Below are positions 12,861-26,336 of a stretch of 64,000 nt of DNA, one piece after another; position 1 is the first letter of the stretch, and every line of letters starts with the position of its first letter. Below the pieces are notes generated by a model. It was not told where the DNA came from. It saw only the letters and a program-made list of their open reading frames with translations, and did no database searches. The position numbers and the translations under genes were made by a program. Source of the stretch: Sitta carolinensis (taxonomy: Eukaryota > Chordata > Aves > Passeriformes > Sittidae); contig CM063290.1 in the NCBI GenBank assembly GCA_032173965.1, positions 12,797,501 to 12,861,500 on the forward strand, written 5' to 3'.

Positions 12861-15800
12861 TGTGTATTTGTGTTTCATCATGAAATTTGGACAGACAAAA
12901 ACTAATCTGTTCTTTCTGTAATGCCAGTGAATTTTAGAGAAACTGACATGAAGCAACAGATAGCGACAGAAAAGTAGAGTATGGATTTTCCAGTCCTCTG
13001 CCTGCTAAGTCACGGATAATCATACCATCAGTGGAACTGGTTAAGCTGAAACAAAAACAGGCTTTAATGGACCTCATTCTTCAGTTAAAATGCATTCTAT
13101 AAAACCTAAGCAAAAAATTGGTTCCTACTAGCCCAATTTATATTAGTTAAAAGAATAAAAATGTAGAAAAAAAGAACAAATCTTTATGCTTAATCTGTAG
13201 GCAAAAAATAGTAACTTCTGAATCTACTCCCTTTTTATAATTTTGAAATATTTTTCTATTAATGGAACTTCTTTGTTTTGAAAGTGCCTTTTTTCCCTCA
13301 CATATGATTTCTTTTAACATGGGAAAACTGAAAAGATCCTTTAAATAAAATACATTATCATTTCAAAGGATTCTTGTCAAGACAGTAAAAAATAAATGGG
13401 GAGTTGGTAACAACTTAGATTTATTATAGAGTTGTGGAGGGGGAAGCCATCTGTTATCTAATTTAAACATAAACACAGCAAGAACTTCTTTTAAATACAA
13501 GATATATAAACAGTTCTCAGTATGCTAAATATTGTTGTGAGTCAGTGCATATAAACAGAAAATTCTATAGAAAAGTCTAAACATGGTTTAAAAATGTTAC
13601 AGTCTCTAACATAGGGATTGAACTCTTCCTTCATTGTTGATTGATCATGAATGATACCTGGCTCAAATTGCTTTTCTATTCATTTAGTTATTTTTTCTTC
13701 TGTGCAACCAGGATAAAAATTTCAAACAAAGCAAACATGAAGCTAAGATATCAATTAGTATGGAGGAGTCAAACAGAAATAGATTTCATTGTAAACTCCA
13801 AAGCCCTTGTTAAACTTTAAACTGCATTGGATTTTGTCTTAATGAAAACCTTGGGCTCCAAAGAGGAGTGAAACTTGCCCACAGCAGATCTTGATGTGGG
13901 AAAAGCATGACAATAAAGCTGCTTAGAGAAACTCCAGTGTAGGTATTAAGCAATAAGGATTTACGTGTGTAGTTCTTTGCTAGTTTCTGTGGAAAGTTTC
14001 AGTACCAGCTTATTTTGAAGTAAATAAATAGGTAAATAAAGCTTTATTTAGTAACCACTTGTCAAAGACAAATTCTATAAGAGAATCAAATGGAAACCCG
14101 AATAAGAGATTTCTAAGATTTAAATTAAAAAAAAAAATCCTAGCTGGAGACATTAATATCTCAATAGCTAGGAAAAAAAAAGGACATTGAAGATTGTACA
14201 GGTACCCTCATGTTTTGATTCATGTTTGATTATTTTTTGGGGGTAATAATCATTGTTCTTCCTTTGTGTCTGTGGAGGCCATATGATACATGAACACTTG
14301 GTTGTCATGCATCTGGTATTTAAAGTTTATATCCTGCTGGGTGCTCTGAATCCTATATGGAAGAAAGTTTCTGTATATGGTAAACTTGTTCCAACACCCT
14401 CACTTTTAATATAGATGCTTTTGAAGAAAGAGACATTCTTCCTTAAGGCTCTTATTCTCTCACCATTTTTATTTAGACATGGTATTTCCAACCTCTAGTG
14501 CATGTAGGCAACTGATATTCCTGAACAGTGCTGGAAGCATTAAGTGTGTTCACTTTCAGAAAGGAAATTGATTGTTTGGTTTGGTTTGGGGTGTTTTTAA
14601 TAAAGTCAGATTAAGCATTTGGAATTATAGGAATGACATTGCCAATATCTCTAAGTTTTCATCTGAGAGGGATTTGGAACTGGGAAGATGAAGTCCAGCT
14701 ATGCTATTGCTTTGCTTAGAGTTGTGACCTGCCGTATGCTTTGTGTACAGCTGAGTGAATAGAGTTTTGGAACAGCACTGGGGCACTGAGTTGTGTTTCT
14801 AGATCTGCTACTTACTTGGAATGTGATTATGCATCTTAATTTCTTCTTTTCTTGATTTCTCTACCTGCAGAAGTATTATAATATTATGATGATTTTTGTG
14901 TAAAAGAAACACTCTAGATGGGAAGATACAATTCTTACTAGCTAGCAGTAGAATATAATCTATTCCTCTTGCGTAATTTCTTTTTACAAAGAAAAATATT
15001 GGATGGTGCTGGAGCAATATCAGTTCTATTAATTCTGATGTGCCACATGTGGGCATGTTTGGATACTAAAATATAAAGGATGTAAATAGGCAAACATAGA
15101 CTACTGACTCCTATTCTGGCTGTTTATGAAGTGAATGGATGCAGGAAGGGCGTTTATATCATCTACTTTGGATTGAATAAAGTAACAGGCAGATTACTTC
15201 AGAGTCAGAAGTTGACCACAGCAATCTGTAGCGTCCTGCCAAAATCCACTCCAAACTTGTGAATGAAATCACCATTTTTCATTTAGTTTGTTCTCTTTAG
15301 TAGCTGAGAACATTACAGTAGCCAAGTGGTAAACTCTGGGTAAAGTGAGCAATCACACAGCTTCCTGTTCCAGTTTCTGTTTAGTAAGTACTATTGATAT
15401 AAGGCAGCCCACAGTTGCACTCCTAAAATGTTTTGTTCAGCACATTTTTTTTCTTTCATGTGTGGTTGACAGTAGAATTGTTCTTGTTAACTTCCCTGCA
15501 GTACAGTTCACTCAGTTGCTTCTAAATCCAGATGTGGAATTGTGGTCACTGCACTAATGAACTCCATATTTAAGCCAAATTGAGGGTATCTGTGAACGCT
15601 GACATACAATATAGAAAGATATGCCTTTGCGTAAATATGTCTTGGTAAAGTGCAATGCCTTTTCCTTGACGTGGGATAAAACATTTCCCATTTTTGTACC
15701 TTGCGTTCTTTGGGAAGTGGCCACTAAAATTACTGATATGAAATTATCTCCCCACAATAGAAAACTCTAGAAACAATGTAAAAAGTTAATATTCAGAATG
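12861..15800. other. AT-rich non-coding stretch
   Basis: No gene, RNA or identifiable transposon was seen. It contains short A-runs (about 14127-14137, 14171-14180) and a TTTGG-rich G/T tract at about 14573-14597. Confidence 0.55.
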
Positions 15801-15809
15801 TTACTTGTG

Positions 15810-15824
15810 CCATTAGGTGGTGCT
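15810..15824 (+). promoter_or_regulatory. CTCF-like core motif (degenerate)
   Basis: CCATTAGGTGGTGCT agrees at about 13 of 15 positions with a CCACTAGGTGGCGCT-type core of the vertebrate insulator protein CTCF. This is a comparison by eye against a remembered consensus. One of four weak matches in the window, all lower quality than the one at 47830. Confidence 0.3.
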
Positions 15825-16150
15825 TTCAAGCTTCTCTAGCATGAAGAAAGAAGCAAAGGAGGGCTGAGCTTGTGCAGGACGTGCTTTCACAGGGCTGAGG
15901 AGGGCACAGTAATGAAGCCCAGCTGTGCTGGAACAGGATGCAACCGAGGGGTTGTGGGAGAAGGAGGTGGGTGAGGCTGAGATTTGGCTTGTGAAAAGTT
16001 TGACGGAGGAAGTCACATGTGGTCTGCGTGCTGTAAGCCCGGAAGATGATTCTGAGCCAAAGAAGCTAATGAAGATAGTGCTGGTTTGTATTAGCTGAAG
16101 GTCTGGCTGATTGCTTGTTGACTTTGGATGTGCCTTTAGCTCTCTCACTT
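15813..16150. other. GC-richer patch
   Basis: A moderately GC-rich block carrying a minus-strand open frame of about 111 codons that is Ser- and Thr-rich and shows no domain. No strong splice sites bracket it. Best read as non-coding. Confidence 0.35.
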
Positions 16151-17825
16151 TGCTGTAGATTGCCTGCTATGCTGCCATGTTTGTTTAGAATGAGATTAAG
16201 CCCTTTTCCCCAAGACATACACATTTCTGGTTTTAAGGAAGGAGTTTTGAAGTGTGTACAGGCTTTTGCAGAATGGATAGGAGTATTCTGGGGACCAGCT
16301 TTACTGGGATTGGTCTTAATCAGGCCAATTTCCACCTTCTCAGAAGCTCTTTGCATTTAAGAAAAAGAAATAAAAAGTTGAATCTGAGCCTGTCAGTGCA
16401 GTTGGATGGCTGATATTATTTACCTGGGGCACTCTCCCAACAGCATCACTTGGGGATTGTTGAGAGGTGAAGATAACACTCGTGTTGCATATGATATACT
16501 TAAATCTTTGTCATTGTGCTAAAGGATGGACTGGGGACTGGACAAATGGTTTAGGTGCTTGAGTGGTCCAGATATGAGTATGAAGGTGTCTTTGAGCTCC
16601 TTCTTAAGGCTGTGTCCTTCTGCTCTGTGGGTCTTCTGAGGTACCTGCTTCAGGACTGTTTTCATTGCTGAACCCACCATACACAAATGATGTGGTTGGA
16701 ACAAGCAGTCCCCTGCATGAAATAGGAGCCAAAGCCTCCTCTCATGGTTCTCTTACCTTTTGTATCGACCACATGGATGGAGAATGTGTCCAGTGATGAA
16801 AATATCCTTGGGGCACATCTTAATTTGTGGTGAAAATACAGCCATTTGTATCTAAATAAAAATATGTATGGGCAGAGTAATCTGTACTTTTAAATTTTGG
16901 AGATTATGGCTGCCTCTGGAGAGCTGTTTAAAATCACTGTCAGAGGCAGAACATTTGTGTTGTTGAATTACAGCTGCAGCCCAATATGCCAGGTCCAGTT
17001 TTATGTAATAATGTTACTTTTATGGCAGCTAGATCTCATCCTTGCCAGTCTATGATTAGAGTTACTTTACAGTATTTTTGTTGCTAAAATTTACTTTGAT
17101 TCCTTTTTCTGCTATTCACCTTCACATATTTTTGTTTTCATTCAAGTTCCAACTTTCAGTATATCTAGTGGCCCTGCTAAGCACCTGCTCCTTGGTTTAC
17201 AGAAACCTTGTGGTTACAAAATCCCACAATATTACAATGACCAATATTCACAGGTACCATCCATTTTAATACACTGCCATGAATTTCTTTCTCTACTGAA
17301 GTCTGTGCTTTTGTGCCTTTTTTTTTTTCAATTTTTGTGGAAATCTTAACACTGGTATTTCTTCTAATGGCTTTTGTGTGCTACTGATGCTAGTTTTCTT
17401 TCCATGGTGAGATCTGACTTATGTGGTTAACACTACAGAATAAAACAATCCTATTCTTAAATCTCAGTTTAAATAAGATTGCTATTCATTTGTTCTGGGT
17501 TATTTTTAGTCCGATACCCAACTTTCTATTTCTGTGGTTGCTTCTCAAACTGTTTTCCTGGTATTTGTGGCTGGGATCCCAGGAGATACACAAGAAGTCA
17601 TTTCACTCACAGTACTTTATTAAGTGCTTACAGTGTTTATTTGGTTACATTTTTGCACCAGTATTTATACTAAAATAGTATTGAAATACTATATCCAACA
17701 TTGAAATCCTTTTCTGCAAGATACTGTAAACATGTAGCTGGAAAAATCCACTGTGGAACTCCTCGGAAATACACCAATTGCAGGAGATAGGCCTACAGAG
17801 AACAGGAGTGACAAAGTCTGGCTCC
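16151..17825. other. AT-rich non-coding stretch
   Basis: Only short open frames were seen on either strand. Frames at about 17078-17680 are rich in Phe and Leu because of T-rich codons and are not convincing membrane proteins. A T-run lies at about 17320-17330. Confidence 0.5.
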
Positions 17826-17866
17826 AGTATTATAGATGAGGAAATGAAACATAGAATAAGTCCTGA
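17826..17866 (-). mobile_element. MIR-like SINE relic (short fragment)
   Basis: The plus strand reads ATAGATGAGGAAATGAAACA and continues AGAATAAGT. This follows the reverse complement of the MIR segment whose consensus reads ACAGATGAGGAAACTGAGGC. About two thirds of 30 positions agree. MIR is an ancient tRNA-derived SINE of amniotes, inactive and usually found as fragments like this. The match is short and made from memory, so a chance match is possible. Confidence 0.4.
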
Positions 17867-20800
17867 GTATAAGAAAGCACAAATTATCTAAAAATGGTAA
17901 TGTATTTTCATCATGGGTTGATAGGATTTTCCTGTTTAATGTGTGTGTTAAATTTTAAAGAGATTTCATTTATAGTGAAAGTCCACTGTGGTGTACAGTA
18001 TTCTAGAAAGCTGGATGAGGGCGACAGCCTCACAGTATTTTTTAAAATAGTGAGACAGTGAGATTTGGAGCTGTGAGAAGTTTAATTAATAGCAAGAGAA
18101 CTTATAAAATGGAATTTTAGTAGATCTTTGAAAGAGAAGTTAGCGGGCATAAGCTTTGGAATGGGAACATGCTTCCTAGTGATGGGAGAGTTAAGGTAGC
18201 TCTTTTTTTCATAGGAAAGGTTTGAGAAAGGGAACAGTGAACCCCAGTCATTCCTGAACAGAAATGGATTCCCAAGGAAAAGCTGTGTAGAAGGCTTGTT
18301 TTTTTCTTATTTTCTTGGGGCTGAGGTGGGGATGAAAATCTTTGAAAAGAGTTTCACCCAGCTTCATGCAGGGTGCTACCTGGAGTTAAATGTTTGTTTA
18401 GGAATTTTTTTCAAAGAGAATTCCTTAATGAAACATAAAAATATAAAATTTCTGTCTGGGTTTTATGCTGATAAAATTTCAAAAATAAATTGAGAATTTC
18501 TAAATAGAACTGGTCATAGTAAAGATTCATTAAGAACCTGTTTCAGACACACTCACATATAAAGGCAATATGAATCTCCTTTATAAAAAGTAAAATAAAA
18601 ATCAGTTTAAGAAATCTGAGGTACAACTTGGCTTTTTTTTATATAAGGCAGTCCTTGAAAAACCTTTAGCTCCTTGTTGTAGGAGCTCTTTGGATTTCTG
18701 TTTAACTTGTTGGATATTTTGAATATTTTTAAAAGTTCTACTTCTATGGTTTTGTCTGCTCTTTACCTTCAGAGTCTCACTGCAATTGGGATCTACATCT
18801 GTCTTTGCAGAGAGAAAAGAGGAAATTCATGTCCCGTGAGTTGAACAAGACAATAATTTCAATACAGGAATTTGCAGAGAAATTTTAAATACTTTATGTT
18901 TTTCTCCTGAGTCTTTGCAATTTAACTCTAACACTGGGAAACTTAGGGGCTGGAAGAAATAATGGCAGGTTATTAGTTATGATAAGTGCTAAAAAATGTA
19001 TACAGCACATAAGGAACCATTTAAATATATCAAGAGTGAAACATGAAAAACATTGGAGGATACTTCTTATTTCCTTAAGGATTAACTCAGAGAAGATTAC
19101 TTTTCCTTTTTTTTTTTTTAATTTATTACTTTGGCATAAACAATGGGATCATGTTGATGAAATCTATTTATGACAAAAATTTAGGAAGGACCATAATGAT
19201 GGTTATTTTACATTATAAAAGAAAGAACTGTACAGGCTTGGACATCAAAATAATAGAGAATCAGTAATACAAACCCTCGGTCTGGGCATTTGGGAATTAA
19301 TCTCCTGCTATTTCATTGTGGAAAAGAAATAATTCCATTTTATGAACTATTACTCTTAGATGCATTCTCATCTTTGTTGGATGATACACTTGTGGGGCTG
19401 CAGGGCTGACTCTGCCCACTCCATTCCATTTTTCACGCACAGTCAAAAGGAAAGGGAATTGTTAGACAAAATTTTATAGCTTGTATGTCAATGGGTGCTG
19501 TTTTTCATAGGACTTCAATACTGCCAAATTAGTGCTATGTGCCTACCAAGTGAGATAAATGACAACAATAGGAGATAATTGTTCTCCATGTAAAACACTT
19601 GGAGGAAAAATTCAGCTTGAATTTTATTTAAAATCAAGGAGGGTCTTATTATCAATGTACTTTCTGTACTTGTTAAGACACATTTGTTTTGCAATTAAGG
19701 GGTCTGTACGTTATTGCCTCTTGAGGGTTAATCACTCTGAGTATAATAGACTTGTTCTGCTAAGAGTGTATTGAAAATAAGGGTTAAATGACAAGTTGCA
19801 ATGTCGCTGTAAGTGAAACATTTCTGGCTTTTATTTGCCTTTATCTCATTATAATGATGCCAGAGATCCAATGTAAATATCCTTCTGTTCTGTCCAGCAA
19901 CCCATTTTTAATTTGGTGTAATCAGAAAATAATAGCCTCTGTAAAACATCCTGTCAGGGAGAAATAATAGGGCTGTTAGACATTTGGCAAAACTCCATTA
20001 CATACTGCTGAAATACAATACCCCAGTTTTGCAAGATGTTTGTCAAGACACTTGGTTTCTGTAATATGCTGGGATGATCTTCCTATCATCAGATAGCACC
20101 TGGCAGAAGACTATGAACAGCTAACTCTTCACAATTTAATGAGCAAATCTGGAGCAGAAATCCCATCAGAAGGGCAGGTAGTTACCTCTGGTTACTGTAT
20201 GTGCCACCAGCTCTGTACTTAGAGTTTTCATATGGTTCTCTTTTTCTTTCTTTTCCCTCTTGAGACATTATTTTTCATAGCAGTAACTGTGAATTAACCA
20301 GGCTCTGTGGACAAAAAAAACTTTAAAGTACATCTAGATCTTTCAGCTATTTTTTTTTCATATTTAAAAGTATAATTACTTTTCTGAGCAGTTTTTTTCT
20401 TCTTGTACTTCTTTACTTGCAGTACTTCAGGAACATCAAATAGTCTTTAAACTGGTTGTTGGAAGAAGGTAGAGACTTTTAGCCATGCTGTGGTGACTGG
20501 CAGCAATTCAATTTGTTGCAGTCAGAGGACTTTTAGTACATCCAATATGTGGACACGTGTAAAGTCCTGCATATGGAACACCATGTGTTGAGAAATGTTC
20601 CATTGCCTTCTGTGCACTGCTCAGCACAGTTCTATAGGACTCTTAAATAAAAGCTGGAGGGCAAAGGGAAGTCTGTTTTAAACATTCCATAGAGAAAAGA
20701 CAACTGAAGGGAACAAACCCCATATAAATGCAAACAAAAGCTGTTCATGTAGTTATACACAAGGGGAAAATTAATGGAAAAATGGGATAATTTTTTCAAA

Positions 20801-21071
20801 ACATAGTTCAAGACCTCTTTTGTAAGCCTCTTCTTCAGTGAAAAGCTGTTTGAGTTGCAAGCTTTCCCAAATGGAACAAGTGCTGACATTTGGGTAAAAA
20901 GGCAAACTTGTTTTTTGACTTAGAGGGAAAATATTCTTCATAGCACACATAATATTGAGATTCTGTGAATAAAAAGATCTGTGCTATTAGACATGGCTTT
21001 CTGCCTTTTTTTTTTAAAGTACATCCTATAATAAATTCATAAGTACTGTCATGGAACATTTGAATAACCAA
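17867..21071. other. AT-rich non-coding stretch, one possibly constrained block
   Basis: No gene was found. The block at about 19795-20050 has a balanced, low-repeat composition with TAAT- and CATTA-type motifs and no homopolymers, a texture often seen in conserved non-coding elements; this is an impression, not a test. A T-run lies at about 19108-19120. Confidence 0.35.
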
Positions 21072-21074
21072 ATA

Positions 21075-21142
<68 letters not shown>
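21072..21142. repeat. Compound microsatellite: (AT)9-10 followed by T52
   Basis: About 19 bases of alternating A and T run straight into about 52 uninterrupted T, then AGATCTT. It is the longest homopolymer in the window. Such a tract could be length-polymorphic, could be a reversed poly(A) tail of a retroposed copy, or could be partly a sequencing length error. No retroposon body was recognised beside it. Confidence 0.9.
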
Positions 21143-21145
<3 letters not shown>

Positions 21146-22340
21146 TCTTATTTCCAGGGTAGTCAAGATTTTCAACTGATTTAAAATTGGGATAATTTGT
21201 AACTAAGTTGTGTATTCTGTGCTGTTGAAGATCTGTTCCATGGAGTGGGATCTGGGGAAGTGTTGCTTTTTCTGCTTGTGGCAGGAGAGCAAGAAAAATC
21301 AACTCTATCCATCTCTTTCATCCTTTGCTGAGAACAGCACAGTGTGAGCTCTCTAACTTTACAGCACTGAACTCAGTCCTTGTCTGCTTGCCTGAAGGAC
21401 TCCACTGTTGGTTGCAGAAATGTAAACTCTATTGGTGCTGTTATTTTGGATATAAGCACTGACTGATTTGCCCAGTTTTTGAAAGAGGTGTAATTGCTCT
21501 TGGGTTGGAGGTTAAGTTTCAGCTTTCTGAGTGGTTGGTATTTAAAGAAAACTCAACCTTTGTGCTCTTGAATAGCATTTTTGGGAATTGCATGTAGTAG
21601 AAGTTAACACAGATTTTGAGGACTGTAACACATGTGAAAGAAGACAGGGGTAATCAGTGTGTAGACACTTATGCTGAGATAAAATCTAGGTCTTGCAATT
21701 TCTCTTGGGAAAAGCAGGCTAGAGCACAGGATGGGTCCCATGGTGCTTGCAGCTTCCTTTACTTCATGCAGTTACATGCATCTTTCTTTCTTGTAGTCAC
21801 TGGCTTGCTTGGCTTTAGAGTGATCCTGTTAACAACATGCTCCCCGTTCTTTTCTTTGCTAGGAGGGAGGTAATTGCCTTTGCAATATTGGGAGGGCGTT
21901 GTTCCCACACAGTCTGTGTTCTCTTCCTGCTCTGCAGTGCCTGCCTGTTGCCTGAGATTGATCTGTGTGAGATAGAGTGTGGAGATGCTTGTTAGTTCAG
22001 TCAGCCCTCACTGGTAAGGGCAAAGTTGATCAGAGAACTGATTCTCTCTGATCCAGAAAGAAAATTTAATTCCGAGGAAAATGTGAAAGAAATATTAAAA
22101 GCTTGTCAGGGCTGTGGCAGCTCTGTTGGTTTTCTCAGCTTGTACTTTTTATTAATTTAAAGGTTTTTGAATTTTCTATCTATAAATTATTTCATTAGCA
22201 GAAAGAGTTTTCCTGCTTGTATATACTTTATGTAAAAATCAGGATACAGGATTTTCCTTGTAGTACTTACAGAAGTCATTCAATTGGAGAAGGTAGACGT
22301 ATTGAATTTTCCAATTAGAGAAAGTAATGCATGCTCCAGT
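21143..22340. other. Non-coding stretch
   Basis: No gene or repeat was recognised. Only short open frames occur (largest about 85 codons at 21616-21873), without domain or splice support. Confidence 0.5.
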
Positions 22341-22390
22341 TTATATATGTGTATACATATATATAGATATAGATACATATATATATATAT
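22341..22390. repeat. Degenerate (TA)n microsatellite
   Basis: About 50 bases of TA/TATG/TAGA dinucleotide-type repeat ending in a clean (AT) run of about 12 bases. Confidence 0.85.
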
Positions 22391-25300
22391 GAAATGAGTT
22401 ATTAGAATTATTACAAAAGTATGTTATTGTTTGAATTTTTCCACTTAGCTATTAGAATTCTGCTAATGTTTATGGACTGTTTTGAATAAAAGAAAATGCA
22501 TCTAGGGAAAACAACTGTGAAGTATCCATTTAGATTACTTACAGTAATAATATCTTCCTACAGAGTCACCTTACAAAGAATAAATGCAATGCTTTTTTGT
22601 CTCATTATTTTGGTGAATTAAATAAACACTGGCTATGGAGTAACATATACTATGTGTTATATTAATGTCTGTTATTTTAAAATTAAAAATAATATTAAAG
22701 ACAATCTAAGTTGCTTCAGAAGCAGATGCATTATTTGTTAGTTTATCAATCTCTAGATCCTACGACTTGTTTTTTCCCTGGTATTTTTCCCTTCTACTGT
22801 TGCTGCCACATCATGCCTTATTTACTGGAGTTATTGGAATAATGTATTTTTTTTTCCATGGTTAGAACTGCCTTCTTCTTGCTTAGTTACAAAGCCTTTC
22901 CGTGCAAGCAGCTTTCTCACTTGGCTTGTAAATCTCAGCCAACTGTGAAAAGTTCAGTAACCCTTGGGTATGGAAGGGAAATATGATCCAATATAAACCC
23001 TGAACATGGTATCTTGAATCACTAATAGAAATCATGATGTTTAGAAAGTGACAAAATGGACAACTATATTCTTTTGTAAATGAAGATGAAGGTACGAGTT
23101 TTGAGAACCTGGTATTTAACTAAAAAAGGATTATTTGTGTATAGAGGTGGTTTCATTCTGCTGCATCTGCAACTAGTCTTTATTATAAAACCAGAATGTA
23201 AAAATATATGTGAAATATATAATTCACTTGAAAATTTTTCCTTGATGGGAAAACCAACCCTCACTGGTTTTGAAAGACTGATTCTCTGATGTGGATTCAT
23301 TTCCATAATGAATACTTTTGCTAAAACCAACTTCTTTTACTATGGATATTAATGTTCTTCTTCAAATAAAACAGAATAAATTAACTGAGATTTTTTTTCA
23401 GAATGCTATAACTTTCTGTATTTCATGTTTGGTTGTAATCTCTATAATACTTACAAATCTTATAGTACTTACAGTAGACCTACAGCCTCTGCTATTACAG
23501 TGCCAAAGGCTGGATCTGTGCTCACCCTGGGTCCATTGCTATAATGTGTGGATAATTAATTCTGAGAGAATTTGAACTGAAGAACCTTTGCCAAAATACA
23601 TCTATGTCTTTCTTCATTAAGAGAAGATCAATAAAAGGTAATGGCAGATTTTGAGAAGACTAAGGCACACCAACCAAGGTTTTATCCTCTATCAATTGAC
23701 AAATATTAAAATCATATTTTATGATAAAAAAATATAAGGACAAAAATACATAAACATATATAACAAAATTTATGTTCAGTGTTTTCTCAAGTTTGGAGTG
23801 AAGATGACTATCACTTCAAGGGAAAACTGGGTGAAAAAACATGTATCTGTGTTGTCTAGCTAAAGCAAGATGTTCTCCAGTTTCAATTTTCTGTATCTGA
23901 AAGACTAAAAACCTCCTACAAACTTTCTAGTACATTTGTGGTTGCCTTGGCTGCTTTTAAACTGAAGTGTGAGATATTTTATATAACAAGACAACACTCT
24001 GTGTATGCGTTAAATCAGGTGATAATGTGAGATAAGAAGAGAGGAAATGAGTAAATTCCTGCGTGAGACCTTTCTGAGGGTGAGGCCCCGCTGGGAGATG
24101 CAGAGGTTTTGCAGTTTGGCTGCTGCCTCTCCTGCAGAACAGTCCCAGACAAGTGGTGCTGGGAAGTGGGGAGCTGCTGCAATTCTGTGCTGCCAGGTTG
24201 TGCAGGTGGGTGTCAGGAGGTGAACAGCGTTTTCGGCTGCTCTGCAGTTCCCTGTGAATGGCCACCTTTCAGGAGGAATTGCTGGCCAGTGTGCAAGCAG
24301 AGGAGCATGCCTCAGTGACTGGCCAAAATAATCTCTGTTGGCACTGCGGGTGGTGATGGACTCTTTCAGTGGACTATGGATTTGAGAGCATGTGGGGAAA
24401 AATAGTCGCATTATTTGTTCTGTCGAGGAAAGGTTGAGAAATAATGATTTCTCTGCTGCAACACAATGTTCTATGTACAAGAACATTTGAAAAAAACCAA
24501 CACATAATGGCAGTGACAGTGTATTGCCTGCTTTTAACAGAATTGTGGGAATTATATAAACAAGCACAGAAATCATAAGCTCACCTTTTGAAGAACACTT
24601 ACCTGCTCATGTCATGACCTTCCACATAATTAATGCAAATTTGTGGGCAAAGTTGAGTTGGATTTCTTACTTAAAAATGCTTTTTACACCATCTCTTAAT
24701 AAACCTGTGGAAAAGGTAGCCAAGTTCACTGTATTCTTTTTTGTTTTCCCAGTGAGAGGGTTTGGGCTTTTTTAGTGATGGTGTAAGAGATGACATGAGT
24801 TTCACATTTTCATGGGCTTGGGTTTGAATATACAGTTAGTGTTAAACCCCATAATTTTCTGTGAACAAGGAAACTAAAATCCAGGTCTGACTGGCACCAA
24901 TAAATGCTTGTCACTTTTTATTTTGATACTTGACTGACTAGTCCTGTTGTAAAAGTTATGAGACGATGTCTCAATAAAAGAAAACTACACTAGTAATGCA
25001 GGACAAAATTTTGCTCAGATGACTTTGTGGATCTTTTAAAGGTAATCTATGAACCTCCCTGTGGAAAAAAATGGCTATATTTTTCTGAAAAGACTTTCTT
25101 ATGAGATTTCTAGTAATCCGTGTGTGAAATGCAGTAAAATGTTATGAATTGTATGTGTATTCCATCACTCAGATTTTTGCTATCTGTAAATTAAAGGTTT
25201 GTGCTTGGAATTTTCATGTTTCATTGAGGAGGAAATAATATATTAGTTTAGTAGTCCTTGGGCTATAAATGTGAGGTCATGGTTGGGTTTTTTCCAGGTT

Positions 25301-26167
25301 GGTTTCTTGGGGTTTTTAGAGGTTTGGGGTAGTATTTATTGGTTGTTGGTTTTGTTTGCAGGATTTTTTGTTGCGGCTGTATTTGAATAAATGAAATTTG
25401 TATAAAAGGGGCAAGAAGGGGAGGTTCTGTTTGGTCATATAGCCATGATCAGTCTGGCCTGCAAATAATCACCTTTTCTTCCTCCCTCTGTTCTGGCTCT
25501 AGGGCATCCTTATGGAGCCAAGTTACATACTTCACATGGAAAACAAATTCTCATATGGAACTGAACTGTAGCTACCCTTGGCCCAGTTCTTAATCATAGG
25601 TTTTAATGGTGTCTGTGAAAATGATCTTTTTAAAACTGATTTCCTCCTCGTCCCATATCTGATTATGTGTTAACTTTATTAAGAGGATGTTTCACCATGA
25701 ATTTATTTGTGATTGTTTCATTCAAAGATGTTTAGTGAAATGTATACTCAGTGAAAGATAAAAGATTTATAAGAATTGCAAGGACTGTCATAAGATGTTA
25801 ACAGATCATTTTATTTGCAAATTGCTGACAAAGGATCCTGGCTTGAGAGGCAGCAATCAATAGGAAAAAAATGCAAGAAATTTTCTATATCTTTGTAGAT
25901 ATATATGTGTTTTCTTTAAATTATTTGGCTAATTTCTCTCTCAACCCACACTAGTGAATGGGTAAAGATGTCTTTGTATTGTGGCTCAGTTCATCTGCAG
26001 AGTCGGGAATTAAGCTTGAAATTGGAAAATTCCGCAGAGCTGCAGAGGGTGGTGTGTTACCCTTGCACTGAGCTGATTCACAGCTACTGCTGACTGATAT
26101 AGGAACTTGTTGAGCCCTTTAAAGAAGTAAAAGGAAAGGAAAAAAATGCTGGCACTCCTTCCTTTAG
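22391..26167. other. AT-rich non-coding stretch with one GC patch
   Basis: A GC-richer block at about 24060-24370 underlies a minus-strand frame of about 188 codons (24010-24576), the longest outside the 48 kb minisatellite. It has no recognisable domain. A perfect minus-strand donor (CAG|GTAAGT, plus-strand ACTTACCTG at 24599-24607) lies just upstream of that frame, but every frame of the matching exon-like segment (24607 to about 24707) is closed, so at most this is a non-coding transcript exon. G/T-rich plus-strand tracts lie at about 25275-25380. Confidence 0.45.
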
Positions 26168-26224
26168 ATTTGTAAATCAAAGTTTTTTTGCAAAGAAACA
26201 CTATGTGAAGGTTTCTAGAGTTTG
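26168..26224 (+). other. Candidate short (5' UTR?) exon
   Basis: A polypyrimidine tract and acceptor (CTCCTTCCTTTAG) end at 26167 and a consensus donor (TTTG|GTAAGTG) starts at 26225, framing 57 bases. A spacer of 112 bases then leads to the signal-peptide-like candidate exon at 26337. Spliced to that exon, the frame of its ATG is closed upstream by a TGA, as expected for an untranslated leader exon. Supported only by splice-site appearance and neighbourhood. Chance pairing remains likely. Confidence 0.2.
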
Positions 26225-26336
26225 GTAAGTGTAATGTAACTTAGGGAGCTTTTTGTACGCTTCCTAGGGTGACAGGATGAAGTTCATCTTAATGTCTTCC
26301 TCTCATAGGTGACTTTCTATTCAATGTTCTTTTCAG

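Noticed and set aside
14808..15056. Minus-strand exon-like segment ending at a consensus donor near 14816
   Set aside because: The acceptor is poor (AT-rich, broken pyrimidine tract), and the Lys/Glu-rich peptide is what purine-rich DNA encodes by default.
17078..17680. Hydrophobic plus-strand frames as small membrane proteins
   Set aside because: Phe/Leu content follows from T-rich codons; no ATG in good context, no splice support and no known family.
24010..24576. Minus-strand open frame of about 188 codons
   Set aside because: No recognisable domain, no splice support. A single frame of this length is plausible by chance in 128 kb of two-strand sequence, especially across a GC-richer patch.
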